A stretch of 64,000 nucleotides of DNA from Bog-756 sp963734395 (GTDB taxonomy: Bacteria > Actinomycetota > Acidimicrobiia > Acidimicrobiales > RAAP-2). Location of the stretch: contig CAVTGY010000001.1 in NCBI GenBank assembly GCA_963734395.1, forward strand, positions 62,001 to 126,000. The letters are read 5' to 3'. The notes beneath the pieces are model-generated. The model saw only the letters and a list, made by a program, of their open reading frames with translations, did no database searches and was not told where the DNA came from. Below are positions 25,375 through 34,574 of this stretch, in pieces. The translations under genes were made by a program, and so were the position numbers. The number at the start of each line of letters is the position of its first letter. The first letter of the stretch is position 1.

Positions 25375-26572
25375 CTACATGCGGTCGACGATGGCCGCGG
25401 CGAACTCCGAGCACTTGACCTCGGTGGCTCCGTCCATGAGTCGGGCGAAGTCGTAGGTGACCACCTTGTCGGCAATGGTCGCCTCGAGTGCGGTCACGAT
25501 GTCGGCGGCTGCCTCGAGCCATCCCAGGTGTTCGTACATCATCACCCCGGACAGCAGAACCGAGCCCGGGTTGACCTTGTCCAGCCCCGCGTACTTGGGT
25601 GCCGTGCCGTGGGTGGCCTCGAAGATGCCATGGCCGGTCACATAGTTGATGTTGCCTCCCGGCGCGATGCCGATGCCTCCGACCTGGGCGGCCAGGGCAT
25701 CCGACAGGTAATCGCCGTTGAGGTTTGTGGTGGCGATGACGTCGAACTCCTCGGGACGGGTGAGCACCTGTTGCAGGGTGATGTCGGCGATGCTGTCCTT
25801 GACCAGGAGTCTGTCGCCAGGTTTTCCGTCGCAGTCGTCCCAGCCCACCGCCACCTCGGCGAACTCCTCGCGGACCAGTTCGTAGCCCCAGTTGCGGAAT
25901 GCGCCCTCGGTGAATTTCTGGATGTTCCCCTTGTGGACCATGTTGACGCTGGGGCGTCCGTGCTTGAGGGCGTAGATGATGGCAGCCCGGATGAGGCGTT
26001 TGGATCCGAACTCGGAGATCGGCTTGATGCCGATGCCCGAGCCTTCGGCGGATCTCCCATCCCATCTCGTCGCGCAGAAACCCGGACAGCTTGGCCGCCT
26101 CGGGCGTGTAGGCCTCAGCCTCCAGCCCGGCGTAGATGTCCTCGGTGTTCTCACGGAAGATGACCATGTCGACCTTCTCGGGGTGGAGCACCGGCGAGGG
26201 AACTCCGGTGAACCACCGCACCGGCCGGAGGCAGACATAGAGGTCGAGAATCTGCCGCAGGGCGACATTGAGGGAGCGGATCCCACCACCGACGGGAGTG
26301 GTCAGGGGTCCTTTGATCCCGATCAGGTGGGTGCGGAATGTCTCGACGGTCTCCTCTGGCAGCCAGTTCCCGGTCTCGTCGAACGCCTTCTGGCCGGCCA
26401 GCACCTCCTTCCACGCCACCGACTTGCCGTACTTGGCGGCGGCGGCGTCGAGCACCAGCTTGGCCGCCGGCCAGATATCCACTCCGGTTCCGTCACCTTC
26501 GATGAAGGGGATGATCGGTTGGTCGGTGACATGGAGAGCGCCGTCGGGGCCCTGGGTGATGAGATCGGACAT
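25375..26572 (-). pseudogene. icd: NADP-dependent isocitrate dehydrogenase, interrupted by one frameshift
   Basis: The N-terminal frame begins at ATG 26572 with MSDLITQGPDGALHVTDQP and runs through IPFIEGDGTGVDIWP, RSLNVALRQILDLYVCLRP and FRENTEDIYAGLE to about DEMGWEIR. The C-terminal frame continues from about EGSGIGIKPISEFGSKRLIR through VHKGNIQKFTEGAF, NLNGDYLSDALAAQVGG and HGTAPKYAG to the stop at 25375. The two frames meet near 26044-26053; removing one base would restore EIREGSGIGIKP. Together they give a complete Icd of normal length with all substrate and cofactor residues visible. Icd oxidatively decarboxylates isocitrate to 2-oxoglutarate. A sequencing error is likelier than loss of this TCA enzyme. 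Confidence 0.85.
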
Positions 26573-26680
26573 GCGGGGCAGCCTACCGGCACCCCTCCCA
26601 CCTCTCGCCAACCGAGGCACCTCCCGCCGGTCCCGGCGACGCCCCGGATCAGGCGGTGGTCCTCCCGGGAAGAAGCCGAA

Positions 26681-27545
26681 TCAGAGCGCGGCGAGTCCCA
26701 GGGCGGAGTAGATCTCCCGGGTGGCCTTGGATCGGTTGAGTGTGTAGAAATGCAGACCGGGAACGCCCTCTACCAACAGCTGCCGGCACAGCTCGGTGGT
26801 GATGGCGATCCCTTCACTTCGAACGGCGTCGGCCCCTCCTTTGCGGTCCGCTCGTTCGAGCCTCTCCACCATCCACCCCGGCACCGCCGCGCCCATGGCG
26901 GCCATGCGGGGGACCGAGGTGAGCGAGGTGACCGGCATGATGCCCGGCAGCACCGGCTTTTCCACTCCCCGGTCGGCGAGATCGGCGACCAGGCCGAGGT
27001 AGTCGGAGACTTCGAAGAAGAACTGGGTCACGGCGAAGTCCGCACGCGACAACTTATTGGCCAGATTGTTCCGGTCGGTGTCCAAATCGGGAGAGGCAGG
27101 ATGGCAGGCCGGCTGGGCCGCTACCCCCACCGAGAATCCTCCGATGGCAGCGGCCAACTCGACCAGTTCCGACCGCGTGCTGCAGCTCCCCGGTACCGTC
27201 TTCGGGGTCGGTCGGCGGGTCCCCACCGAGGGCCATCAGATTCTCCACGCCGGCCATCCGGTAGGCCACCAGGATCTCGGCGAGCTCCAACCGGGTATGT
27301 GCCACGCAGATCAGGTGCGCCATCGGTACCAGGGTGGTGGTGCGCAGCATGCCGGTGACCAGATCGAAGGTCCGCTTCCGCGACTCGGCTCCCCCCCGGT
27401 AGGTGACCGAAACGAACGACGGCCCGAGGGGTTCGAGGTCGCGGAGGGTCTTGACCAACGTCGCCTGCTCGGCGTCGGTCTTGGGGGGAAAGAACTCGAA
27501 GGAGTAGGTCCTGCCCTTGGCCAGCAGATCGGCAATCCGCGTCAT
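26681..27545 (-). pseudogene. metF: 5,10-methylenetetrahydrofolate reductase, interrupted by one frameshift
   Basis: The start is ATG 27545, preceded by GGAG. The first frame carries YSFEFFPPKTDAEQA, VSVTYRGGAESR, MAHLICVAHTRLEL and ENLMALGGDPP. The second frame carries ELVELAAAIGGFSVGVAAQP, CHPASPDLDTDRNNLANKL and VTQFFFEVSDY through to GLHFYTLNRSKATREIYSALGL. They join near 27168-27182, where one extra base breaks the frame (restored reading ELQHASELVELAAAIG). MetF reduces methylene-THF to methyl-THF with FAD, supplying methionine synthesis. It lies beside icd, which has the same kind of defect. Confidence 0.83.
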
Positions 27546-27647
27546 GACCACTCCAGCCTACCTCTGACCACCCATTTCGGCCCTGGGGAGTGGGGGCGCC
27601 ACCGTTTTTCCCCACCGCCGACGACCGCGGACGGCGGCGGAAGGAAT

Positions 27648-28463
27648 TCAGTTTGCGTCCGTGCTGTGAGGCGCCGACCCGACCCGGGTGGACAATCGGG
27701 CCAGGGCGGCACCGAGCTCTGAGTTTCGGGCACGCCGAGCCTGGTCGGCCTCGGCCAACTGGGTTCCTGTCGGGGCTGATGTTCCCTGACGCAAGAGCCG
27801 GTCCGCCTCGACGGCGAAGGCCAGGCCGCGCAGGGCGGCCGCCGCCGAGGTCGCCGTTGACCCGGCCTGTGGGTCGGGTGCCGATGACGCCGCTCGGTCG
27901 AGGGCGCCGGCGGCCTTCTCCGCTTGGACGGTTACTGCACCGCGCAGCTCGGAGTCGTCGGACATCGCATTGCCGGAGAGCAGGGAGTCGCGGGCCAGCT
28001 GTGCGTCGCTCAATGCCGGCACCACCACCCGACGCCACTCGGTCTCCTGTGCTTTCCTCTTCCTCGACCGGAGGAGTGCTACCACGGCCACGATGGCGAT
28101 GACCAGCACGACGATGAGGACGATCAGTCCCCAGGGCGTCTTGGACGAGGTGGCCGTCGGCGAAGATGCGATGGTCGTGGTCGTCGTCGAGCTCGAGGTC
28201 GTCGTGGTCCGAGGCGGCCGGGTGGTCGCGGTCGTCGTCGGGGACGGCGGCGTGGTGGTGGTCGGGGCGACGGTGGTGGGGGGTGGCAGCGTGGTGGTGG
28301 TAGTGGGCGCCACCGCGGTGGTCGTCGTCGAGTCCGCCGGCTGGGCCCCCGCAGGGACGGTGGCTCCGAGCACGCCCGACATGCCGAGCACCCCGAGCGC
28401 GGCACAGAGGGCGATGGCCACGGTCACTCTGCCTCGGGACCAGTTTCGACGATCGGGTTCCAT
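27648..28463 (-). CDS. Secreted, Thr-rich single-pass membrane protein
   Basis: 271 residues from ATG at 28463, with GGAAGGAG upstream. A signal peptide (VTVAIALCAALGVLGMSGVLGATVPAGAQA-like, cleavage near AGAQP) leads into about 80 residues dominated by Thr, Pro and Ser (TTTTTLPPPTTVAPTTTT). One transmembrane helix follows (WGLIVLIVVLVIAIVAVVALL), then RSRKRK and a cytosolic helical domain of about 120 residues rich in Ala and acidic/basic residues. The Thr-rich region is probably a glycosylated extracellular stalk. I do not recognise the cytosolic domain. It lies downstream of folD on the same strand. Confidence 0.65.
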   Translation of the reverse strand: MEPDRRNWSRGRVTVAIALCAALGVLGMSGVLGATVPAGAQPADSTTTTAVAPTTTTTLPPPTTVAPTTTTPPSPTTTATTRPPRTTTTSSSTTTTTIASSPTATSSKTPWGLIVLIVVLVIAIVAVVALLRSRKRKAQETEWRRVVVPALSDAQLARDSLLSGNAMSDDSELRGAVTVQAEKAAGALDRAASSAPDPQAGSTATSAAAALRGLAFAVEADRLLRQGTSAPTGTQLAEADQARRARNSELGAALARLSTRVGSAPHSTDAN

Positions 28464-28527
28464 CAGATTTCGCTCCTTCCGCAGTCGTACTCCGGCCGCT
28501 CCGGCCGCTCCGGCCCGCCCTGGGTAT

Positions 28528-29382
28528 TCATAGGGATCGCTCGGCGGCCCGAACGGCATTGCGGAGGAGCATGGCCCGGGTCATCGGTCCCACCCCGCCG
28601 ATACGCGGCGTCATCCATCCGGCCACCTCGGCCACCGCCTCATCCACGTCGGACAGCAGCTTCTTCCCCTCCCAGGAAGTGCCGGCGCCGACCACCGCCG
28701 CACCCGGTTTGATCATGTCGGGGGTGATCAAACCGGCACGGCCGGCAGCGGCCACCACCACGTCGCCCTGGCGCACCAGACCCGCCAAGTCCTCGACACC
28801 GGTGTGGACCACGGTCACCGCCGCGTTGCACCCGGGGCGTTTGGCGGCCAGCAGGAGGGCCAGCGGCCGCCCGATGGTCAGACCCCGTCCGACCACAACC
28901 GCGTGCTTGCCCTCGACCGGGACATCGTGGGCGGCCAGCAACTCGACGATGCCCGCCGGAGTGCAGGGGAGGGGGCCGCCCGCCCCCATGACCAGTCGAC
29001 CGAGGTTGACCGGGTGGAGTCCGTCGACGTCCTTGTCCGGATCGACGGCCAGCAGCACCCGCTCCTCGTCGAGCCCGGGAGGCAGCGGCAGCTGGACCAA
29101 GTAGGCGTGGATGGCGGGATCCGCGTTGAATCGGGCCACCACCGCCTCCAGCTCGTCCTGGGACACGCCGGCGGGAAGGTGCTCGTGGGCCGACAGGATG
29201 CCCACCTCGGCACAGTCGGCGTGCTTCATGGCCACATAGCGGGCGCTGGGGCCGTCGTCACCCACCAGAATGGTGCCCAATCCGACGGAGACGCCGGCGC
29301 TCCGAAGACGATCGACCCGATCGGTCACCTCGACCCTGATGTTGGCGGCCAGCAGCTCGCCGTCGAGTACCACGGCCGTCAT
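28528..29382 (-). CDS. folD: Bifunctional methylene-THF dehydrogenase/cyclohydrolase
   Basis: 284 residues. Key blocks are YVAMKHADCAEVGI (catalytic Lys in YxxxK), VQLPLPPGLDEERVLLAVDPDKDVDGLHPVNLG, PCTPAGIVELL and VVVGRGLTIGRPLALLL, followed by PRIGGVGPMTRAMLL. FolD interconverts methylene-, methenyl- and 10-formyl-THF. The 10-formyl-THF it supplies is the substrate of PurN and PurH, encoded immediately upstream on the same strand (14 bases apart). Confidence 0.95.
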   Translation of the reverse strand: MTAVVLDGELLAANIRVEVTDRVDRLRSAGVSVGLGTILVGDDGPSARYVAMKHADCAEVGILSAHEHLPAGVSQDELEAVVARFNADPAIHAYLVQLPLPPGLDEERVLLAVDPDKDVDGLHPVNLGRLVMGAGGPLPCTPAGIVELLAAHDVPVEGKHAVVVGRGLTIGRPLALLLAAKRPGCNAAVTVVHTGVEDLAGLVRQGDVVVAAAGRAGLITPDMIKPGAAVVGAGTSWEGKKLLSDVDEAVAEVAGWMTPRIGGVGPMTRAMLLRNAVRAAERSL

Positions 29383-29396
29383 GGTCGGCTCACCGC

Positions 29397-31553
29397 TCAG
29401 TGCCGGAAGTGACGCTCGCCACCGGCCATCACCATGGCGATGCCGGCTTCGTCGGCCGCGGTGATCACCTCTGCGTCGCGGACCGACCCGCCCGGCTGCA
29501 CCACGGCGGAGACCCCGGCGTCAGCCAGCACCAACAACCCGTCCGGGAAGGGGAAGAAGGCGTCACTGGCCGCGGCGGCTCCGACCGCCCGGGATCCGGC
29601 CTTGGCCACCGCGATCTCGGCCGCGACCACCCTGGACTGTTGGCCGGCACCGACCCCAACCGCCTGGCTGTCATTGACCACGGCAATGGCGTTCGACGTG
29701 GTGCGGGCACACACTTTCCAGGCCAGGGCCAAGTCGCGCCACTCGACCTCGGTCGGGGACTTCTTGGTCGCCACCTCCCAATCGGACGGCTCCACCAGGA
29801 ACTGGTCGGTGTTCTGCACCAGCACGCTGGCGCCGAGCACCCGGAGCTGCCGGATCACCGGCTCGGGAGCCGGGGCGGACAGCAGCCTGGTGGCCTTGCG
29901 CTTCGAGGTCAACTGGATCAGCGCCTCCTCTTGGTAGGAGGTGGCGATGATCACGTCGGCCTGGGGTCCCGCCGCGATCGCCTCGGCCACCGCGGTGGTG
30001 ACGGTCCCACCGATGGCCACGATCCCGCCGAATGCCGAGGTCGGGTCGCACTCGAGTGCCCGCTGGTAGGCGACGACCAGGTCGGCATCGAGCGCGGCGC
30101 CGCACGGGTTGGCGTGTTTGATGATGGCTACGGCCCGATCGGAACCGCCGACGGCGGGGAGCTCGTGGACCAGTCGCCACGCCGCATCGGCGTCGAAGAT
30201 GTTGAGATACGAGAGCTCCTTGCCACCGTGCTGGACCATGTCTTCCCACCACGAGTGCTGGCCGACGATGCGGTAGCGGGCGGCGTGTTGATGTGGATTC
30301 TCCCCGTACCGCAGCGACCCGGCATGCTCGAGGGTGAGGTGGATGGTGGGGGGCAGCAGCGTGGTGATGTCGGACAGGTCGGCCCCGGGATGGTCCGGGG
30401 GCGGGGATTCCCGCTGGTCGAGCCACTCGACGATGGCGGCGTCGTAGCCGGCGGTGTGGGCAAATGCGGCCCGGGCCAGCCGGCGCCGGGTGGCCTCCGA
30501 CAGGGTGCCGTGCTCCGCGAGCTCGGCCAGGACGACCGGGTAGTCCTCGGGCGAGACGACGACGCCGACATGGTCATGGTTCTTGGCCGCGGCCCGCACC
30601 ATGGTCGGTCCCCCGACATCGATCAACTCGACCGACGGATCGGAGGGGAACGGGTAGAGATTGCAGACCACCAGGTCGATGAGACCGATGCCCAGCCGGT
30701 CGAGGGCATCGAGATGCTCGGGCTTGTCCCGGTCGGCCAGGATGCCGCCGTGGACGGCCGGATGGAGTGTCTTCACCCGGCCACCGAGCATCTCGGGCGC
30801 GCCAGTGAGATCAGCCACCTCGATGTGGGCGATCCCCGCCTCCGCCAGCGTTGCCGAGGTACCCCCGCTGGAGATGACCTCCCAACCCAGATCGGTGAGT
30901 CCACGGGCCAGATCGATCAGCCCGGTCTTGTCGTAGACGGACAGCAGTGCTCTCATTGGCGCAACCTCCGGTGGTGATCCTGACCCATCCCCGACCGTCG
31001 CCGCCAACCCTTGTATGAATCGGCGGATGGTGTCCGGGTACAGCGTGCGTTCGACCGATTTGATCCGCTCGTGAAGCGTCGCCTCGGTGTCATCGGGAAA
31101 GACCTGTACCGCAGCCTGGGCCAGCACCGGGCCGGCATCCATGGCCAGGGTGGCGATATGAACGGTGGTCCCGGTCTCCTCCACACCGGCGGCGAGTGCG
31201 TCCGCCACCGCGTGCCATCCCGGGAACGCGGGGAGCAGGGCGGGGTGGGTGTTGAGGATCCGACCGGGGTAGGCATCGTGAATGGATTGTCCGAGCACCG
31301 TGCCAAAGCCGGCCATTGCCACCACGTCGACCCCCCCGGCGACCAGCTCGTCGGTGACCGCCCTGGTGTAGCCGTTGCGATCGAATGCGGGGCCAAACCC
31401 GCCGTGGTCGGCCCGGGCTACGAGGACAGCGACAACACCGGCTGCGGACGCGACGTCGAGTGCTCGGCACGCCCGGTCGGCGACCACCAGGCCGATCGGG
31501 AGACCGGCGTCGATGATCGCCTCCAAGATGGTGCCGCTACCGGACACCAGCAC
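29397..31553 (-). CDS. purH: PurN and PurH in one reading frame (GAR transformylase + AICAR transformylase/IMP cyclohydrolase)
   Basis: 718 codons. Residues 1 to about 180 are PurN-like: VSGSGTILEAIIDAG, ILNTHPALLPAFPGWHAV, TTVHIATLAMDAGPVLAQ. From MRALLSVYDKTGLIDLA (start near 30955) the remaining 518 residues are a full PurH, with RYGENPHQHA, KHANPCGAA, TSAFGGIVA and SDAFFPFPDG. An ATG with GGAGG eight bases upstream sits exactly at the PurH start. In the next frame a TGA overlaps that ATG as ATGA. The fusion may thus be genuine or the result of a one-base error joining two coupled genes. The N-terminus is also uncertain: residues before GTG 31553 (CIG before VLVSG) look homologous but have no in-frame start. 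Confidence 0.85.
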   Translation of the reverse strand: MLVSGSGTILEAIIDAGLPIGLVVADRACRALDVASAAGVVAVLVARADHGGFGPAFDRNGYTRAVTDELVAGGVDVVAMAGFGTVLGQSIHDAYPGRILNTHPALLPAFPGWHAVADALAAGVEETGTTVHIATLAMDAGPVLAQAAVQVFPDDTEATLHERIKSVERTLYPDTIRRFIQGLAATVGDGSGSPPEVAPMRALLSVYDKTGLIDLARGLTDLGWEVISSGGTSATLAEAGIAHIEVADLTGAPEMLGGRVKTLHPAVHGGILADRDKPEHLDALDRLGIGLIDLVVCNLYPFPSDPSVELIDVGGPTMVRAAAKNHDHVGVVVSPEDYPVVLAELAEHGTLSEATRRRLARAAFAHTAGYDAAIVEWLDQRESPPPDHPGADLSDITTLLPPTIHLTLEHAGSLRYGENPHQHAARYRIVGQHSWWEDMVQHGGKELSYLNIFDADAAWRLVHELPAVGGSDRAVAIIKHANPCGAALDADLVVAYQRALECDPTSAFGGIVAIGGTVTTAVAEAIAAGPQADVIIATSYQEEALIQLTSKRKATRLLSAPAPEPVIRQLRVLGASVLVQNTDQFLVEPSDWEVATKKSPTEVEWRDLALAWKVCARTTSNAIAVVNDSQAVGVGAGQQSRVVAAEIAVAKAGSRAVGAAAASDAFFPFPDGLLVLADAGVSAVVQPGGSVRDAEVITAADEAGIAMVMAGGERHFRH

Positions 31554-31873
31554 CCCGATGCACGGTTCACGCGACGTGGATTCTCGAGCGCGTAAGGGAC
31601 CACCAACCGCACGCTACCAGCGCGGTTCCCCGCCGATCCGGGCGGAATGCCGAGCGGTGCCGCAGGACCAGCGCGCGGTCGAACCCCGGGTGCTAGCTTC
31701 CCGAGCAAAGGGACCGTGGCGACGGGGCCCGACCGGCCTGCCTCCGGTACGGACCCCAGTCGCGCGGTCCCCCCTGCCCAGGGAATGCCCCTCGTATCAG
31801 ATGTATCGGCATCCGGTTCCGTTTACCGAAGCGAAAATTTGAAGAGATCGGCGGTCCGGTCCGGGGACCGGCG
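31554..31873. other. 320-base region between purN start and sucD stop
   Basis: No convincing gene. The purN promoter (minus strand) must lie in its left part. A locally A-rich stretch near 31820-31855 (GAAGCGAAAATTTGAAGAG) lies close to the sucD stop. No clear hairpin or repeat was seen. Confidence 0.5.
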
Positions 31874-32764
31874 TCAGTCGAGCTTGCGGACCACGTCGAC
31901 CATGGCTTCGCCGGCCTCGGTCGGGTTGAGGGCCACGGTCACCCCGGCGGCGCTGAGTGCCTCCATCTTGGCACCCGCCGTTCCCTTGGATCCGGAGATG
32001 ATCGCCCCGGCATGACCCATCTTCCTTCCGGGGGGTGCGGTTACCCCGGCGACGTAGGAAACGACGGGCTTGGTCACCGAAGAGGCAATGAACTCGGCGG
32101 CCTCTTCCTCGGCCGAGCCACCGATCTCGCCGATCATCATGACCGCCCGGGTGTCCGGATCGGCCTCGAACGCGGCCAGACAGTCGATGAAGCTGGTCCC
32201 CGGCACAGGGTCCCCGCCGATGCCCACGCAGGTGGTCTGGCCCACCCCCTGCTGAGAGAGCTCATGGAGGGCTTGGTAGGTGAGGGTACCCGAACGGCTC
32301 ACGATGCCCACCGGTCCCCCGGCCAAGGCGATATCCCCGGAGGTGATTCCGATGTTGCACTTGCCGGGCGAGATGACACCGGGGCAATTGGGTCCGAGCA
32401 GCCGGGTCTCCGGGTAGTCGCGGATCAGCCGGTTGTAGGCGAGCGCCTCGTCCTGGGCCGGGATGCCCTCGGTGATGCAGACCACGAAGGGCACACCGGC
32501 GGCGGCGGCCTCCACGATGGCCTCGGCGGCGAACTTGGGCGGCACCGAGATGAACGAGGCGCTGGCCCCGGTCGACTCGACCGCCTCGGCCACGGTGGCG
32601 AAGACCGGGATCCCCTCGATCTGCTCACCGCCACGCTTCGGGTTGGTTCCGGCGACCACCTGGGTTCCGTAGGCCCGGTTGCGCAGACCGTGGTAGAGGC
32701 CCTGGCTGGTGGGGCTGATGCCCTGGATCACCACTTTGGTGCTCTCGTCGACGAAGATGCTCAT
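31874..32764 (-). CDS. sucD: Succinyl-CoA synthetase alpha subunit
   Basis: 296 residues from ATG at 32764, with GGAGG upstream. Family blocks are VVIQGISPTSQGLYH, GTNPKRGGEQIEGIPVF, GPNCPGVISPGKCNIG, and the region of the phosphorylated His in MGHAGAIISG. It binds CoA and carries the phosphohistidine intermediate in the succinyl-CoA to succinate step, making ATP or GTP. Its start overlaps the sucC stop by four bases (ATGA), so the subunits are translationally coupled. Confidence 0.96.
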   Translation of the reverse strand: MSIFVDESTKVVIQGISPTSQGLYHGLRNRAYGTQVVAGTNPKRGGEQIEGIPVFATVAEAVESTGASASFISVPPKFAAEAIVEAAAAGVPFVVCITEGIPAQDEALAYNRLIRDYPETRLLGPNCPGVISPGKCNIGITSGDIALAGGPVGIVSRSGTLTYQALHELSQQGVGQTTCVGIGGDPVPGTSFIDCLAAFEADPDTRAVMMIGEIGGSAEEEAAEFIASSVTKPVVSYVAGVTAPPGRKMGHAGAIISGSKGTAGAKMEALSAAGVTVALNPTEAGEAMVDVVRKLD

Positions 32765-33909
32765 GACGGTCCTCCAGCCAGGGCGACCGCTCGGCGTGCC
32801 GCATCGAGCATGGTCGGCTCGGCGACCAGGCGTTCGGAAAGGTGATCGGCAAGTATCTCGCGACCGGCGATGGCGTTGGTGCCGTCCAACCGCAACACGA
32901 TGGGTGACCCGATGTCCACCCGGTCGAGCGCTTCGAGCACGCCCCTGGCCACCTCGTCGACCCGGGTGATGCCTCCGAATATGTTGACCAGGATCGAGCG
33001 AACCGCGGGATCGGAGTTGATCACTTCGAGGGCGGCGGCCATCACGTCGGCATTGGCGCCACCTCCGATGTCGAGGAAATTGGCTGCTGTCCCCCCGCAC
33101 TGGTTGACCACGTCGAGCGTGCTCATGGCCAGGCCGGCCCCGTTGGCGATGATCCCGACCGACCCGTCCAGCCCGATGTAGTTGAGACCACGCGCCTTGG
33201 CCATTGTCTCGCGCTCGTCCTCTACGTCGCTGCCGGCGAACTCGTCCCATTCGGGATGACGGAAGAGCGCGTTGTCGTCGAGGGTGACTTTGGCGTCGAG
33301 CGCGTGGACCTTTCCCTCGGGCGTGTAGATCAGAGGGTTGATCTCCGCCAGGTCGCAGTCACCTCGGGTGTAACAGCTGTACAGATTCACCAGGATGTCG
33401 GCCGCCTGGTCGCGAGCGCCCTCGTCGAGTTTGGCCCGCTCCACCCAGGCACGGGCAGCCTCGGCGCTCAGCCCGTCGACCGGGTCGACACGGATGATGG
33501 CGATGGCATCGGGATTGGAAACGGCCACCTCCTCGATCTCCACCCCACCTTCGGCCGACAGCATGCCCAGATGCTTCTTGGCGCTGCGATCGAGGGTGAA
33601 ACTGGCGTAGTACTCACGTTCGATGTCCGACGCGTGCTCGATCCACAGCCGCTTGACCACGTGACCTTTGATGTCCAGGCCAAGGATGTTGCCCGCATGG
33701 GTGCGCAGCTCGGCCTCGTTGTCGGCCAGTTTGACGCCCCCGGCCTTCCCCCGCCCACCCACTTTGACCTGAGCCTTCACCACCACCGGATAACCGGCCG
33801 CCTCCGCCTGTCTTGCCGCCTCATCGACCGTGTCGGCCACTCCTCCCTTGGAGATGGGAATGCCAAACCGAGCGAAGTACTGCTTACCCTGGTACTCGAA
33901 TAGATCCAC
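32761..33909 (-). CDS. sucC: Succinyl-CoA synthetase beta subunit
   Basis: 382 residues from GTG at 33909. The N-terminus DLFEYQGKQYFARFGIPI, the ATP-grasp motifs VVKAQVKVGGRGKAGGV and EINPLIYT, and the C-terminal NFLDIGGGANAD and LVNIFGGITR are diagnostic. It provides the nucleotide-binding ATP-grasp fold and the succinate site, and pairs with SucD. With sdh, mdh and icd in the same window, most of the oxidative TCA cycle after citrate is represented here. Confidence 0.96.
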   Translation of the reverse strand: MDLFEYQGKQYFARFGIPISKGGVADTVDEAARQAEAAGYPVVVKAQVKVGGRGKAGGVKLADNEAELRTHAGNILGLDIKGHVVKRLWIEHASDIEREYYASFTLDRSAKKHLGMLSAEGGVEIEEVAVSNPDAIAIIRVDPVDGLSAEAARAWVERAKLDEGARDQAADILVNLYSCYTRGDCDLAEINPLIYTPEGKVHALDAKVTLDDNALFRHPEWDEFAGSDVEDERETMAKARGLNYIGLDGSVGIIANGAGLAMSTLDVVNQCGGTAANFLDIGGGANADVMAAALEVINSDPAVRSILVNIFGGITRVDEVARGVLEALDRVDIGSPIVLRLDGTNAIAGREILADHLSERLVAEPTMLDAARRAVALAGGPS

Positions 33910-34067
33910 CGGATCCGTTTCCTCTCGTCGTTGTTGGTTGTCTGCGAATTGCCGTGGGGTGTGTGGGTACCGGTGACGCCGGTCCTACCTGCGGAGTGGG
34001 GTTCGAATGCCCCTGGCACCGGATGTCCCCGCGAAGGCATGATCATCCGCACTGGTGGCGTAGGTGG

Positions 34068-34484
34068 TCAGGCGTCTACTCCGCTCTCGCGTGCGTCGAG
34101 CGCCTCCGCCAGCCACGCCCCGATGGCCGGGAGCGGCGCACCCGGTGTGAACACCTCGGCCACCCCCATCTGTTTGAGCACTGGAATGTCGGCAGCGGGG
34201 ATGATCCCTCCCACCAACACCAGGACATCGCCCCTGCCCTGCTCGGCCAGACCCTCGACGACCCGTGGGACCAGTGTCAGGTGGGCGCCGGAGAGCAGCG
34301 AGAGACCCACCGCGTCGGCATCTTCCTGCACCACCGCCTGCACCACCTGCTCGGCGGTCTGATGGAGTCCGGTGTAGATGACCTCGAAGCCCTCATCGCG
34401 GAGCGCACGGGCGATGACCTTCGCGCCGCGGTCGTGGCCGTCCAACCCGGGTTTGGCCACCACCACTCGATAGGGGCGTTTCAC
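34068..34484 (-). CDS. Stand-alone cobalamin-binding domain of an acyl-CoA mutase
   Basis: 138 residues from GTG at 34484 (VKRPYRVVVAKPG). The B12 motif DGHDRGAKVIARAL supplies the base-off His ligand; SLLSGAH and VGGIIPAADI complete the S..L and GG signatures. Length and sequence match the small subunit of methylmalonyl-CoA, isobutyryl-CoA or ethylmalonyl-type mutases. The large catalytic subunit is not in the window, so the acyl substrate cannot be told. It is divergent from the ubiA-family gene with 90 bases between starts. Confidence 0.85.
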   Translation of the reverse strand: MKRPYRVVVAKPGLDGHDRGAKVIARALRDEGFEVIYTGLHQTAEQVVQAVVQEDADAVGLSLLSGAHLTLVPRVVEGLAEQGRGDVLVLVGGIIPAADIPVLKQMGVAEVFTPGAPLPAIGAWLAEALDARESGVDA

Positions 34485-34574
34485 GGTGGCAGATACTAAG
34501 CGCTGACCGACCGTCAGGCCCAGGCGGGTGTCACCCGGCACCACCGGGCCGCTGGCCGGAAGGACTCTTCCGGC

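Noticed and set aside
28150..28340. Short repeats that might be a CRISPR array
   Set aside because: They are degenerate Thr/Pro codon repeats inside the coding region of a membrane protein, with no regular repeat-spacer pattern and no cas genes.
33945..34020. Possible tRNA gene ending in GGGGTTCGAATGCCCC
   Set aside because: The T-arm-like stretch is attractive, but the T-stem has mismatches, no 7-base anticodon loop can be formed (the only good hairpin there has a 5-base loop), and the acceptor pairing is imperfect. Total length is also short for a tRNA.
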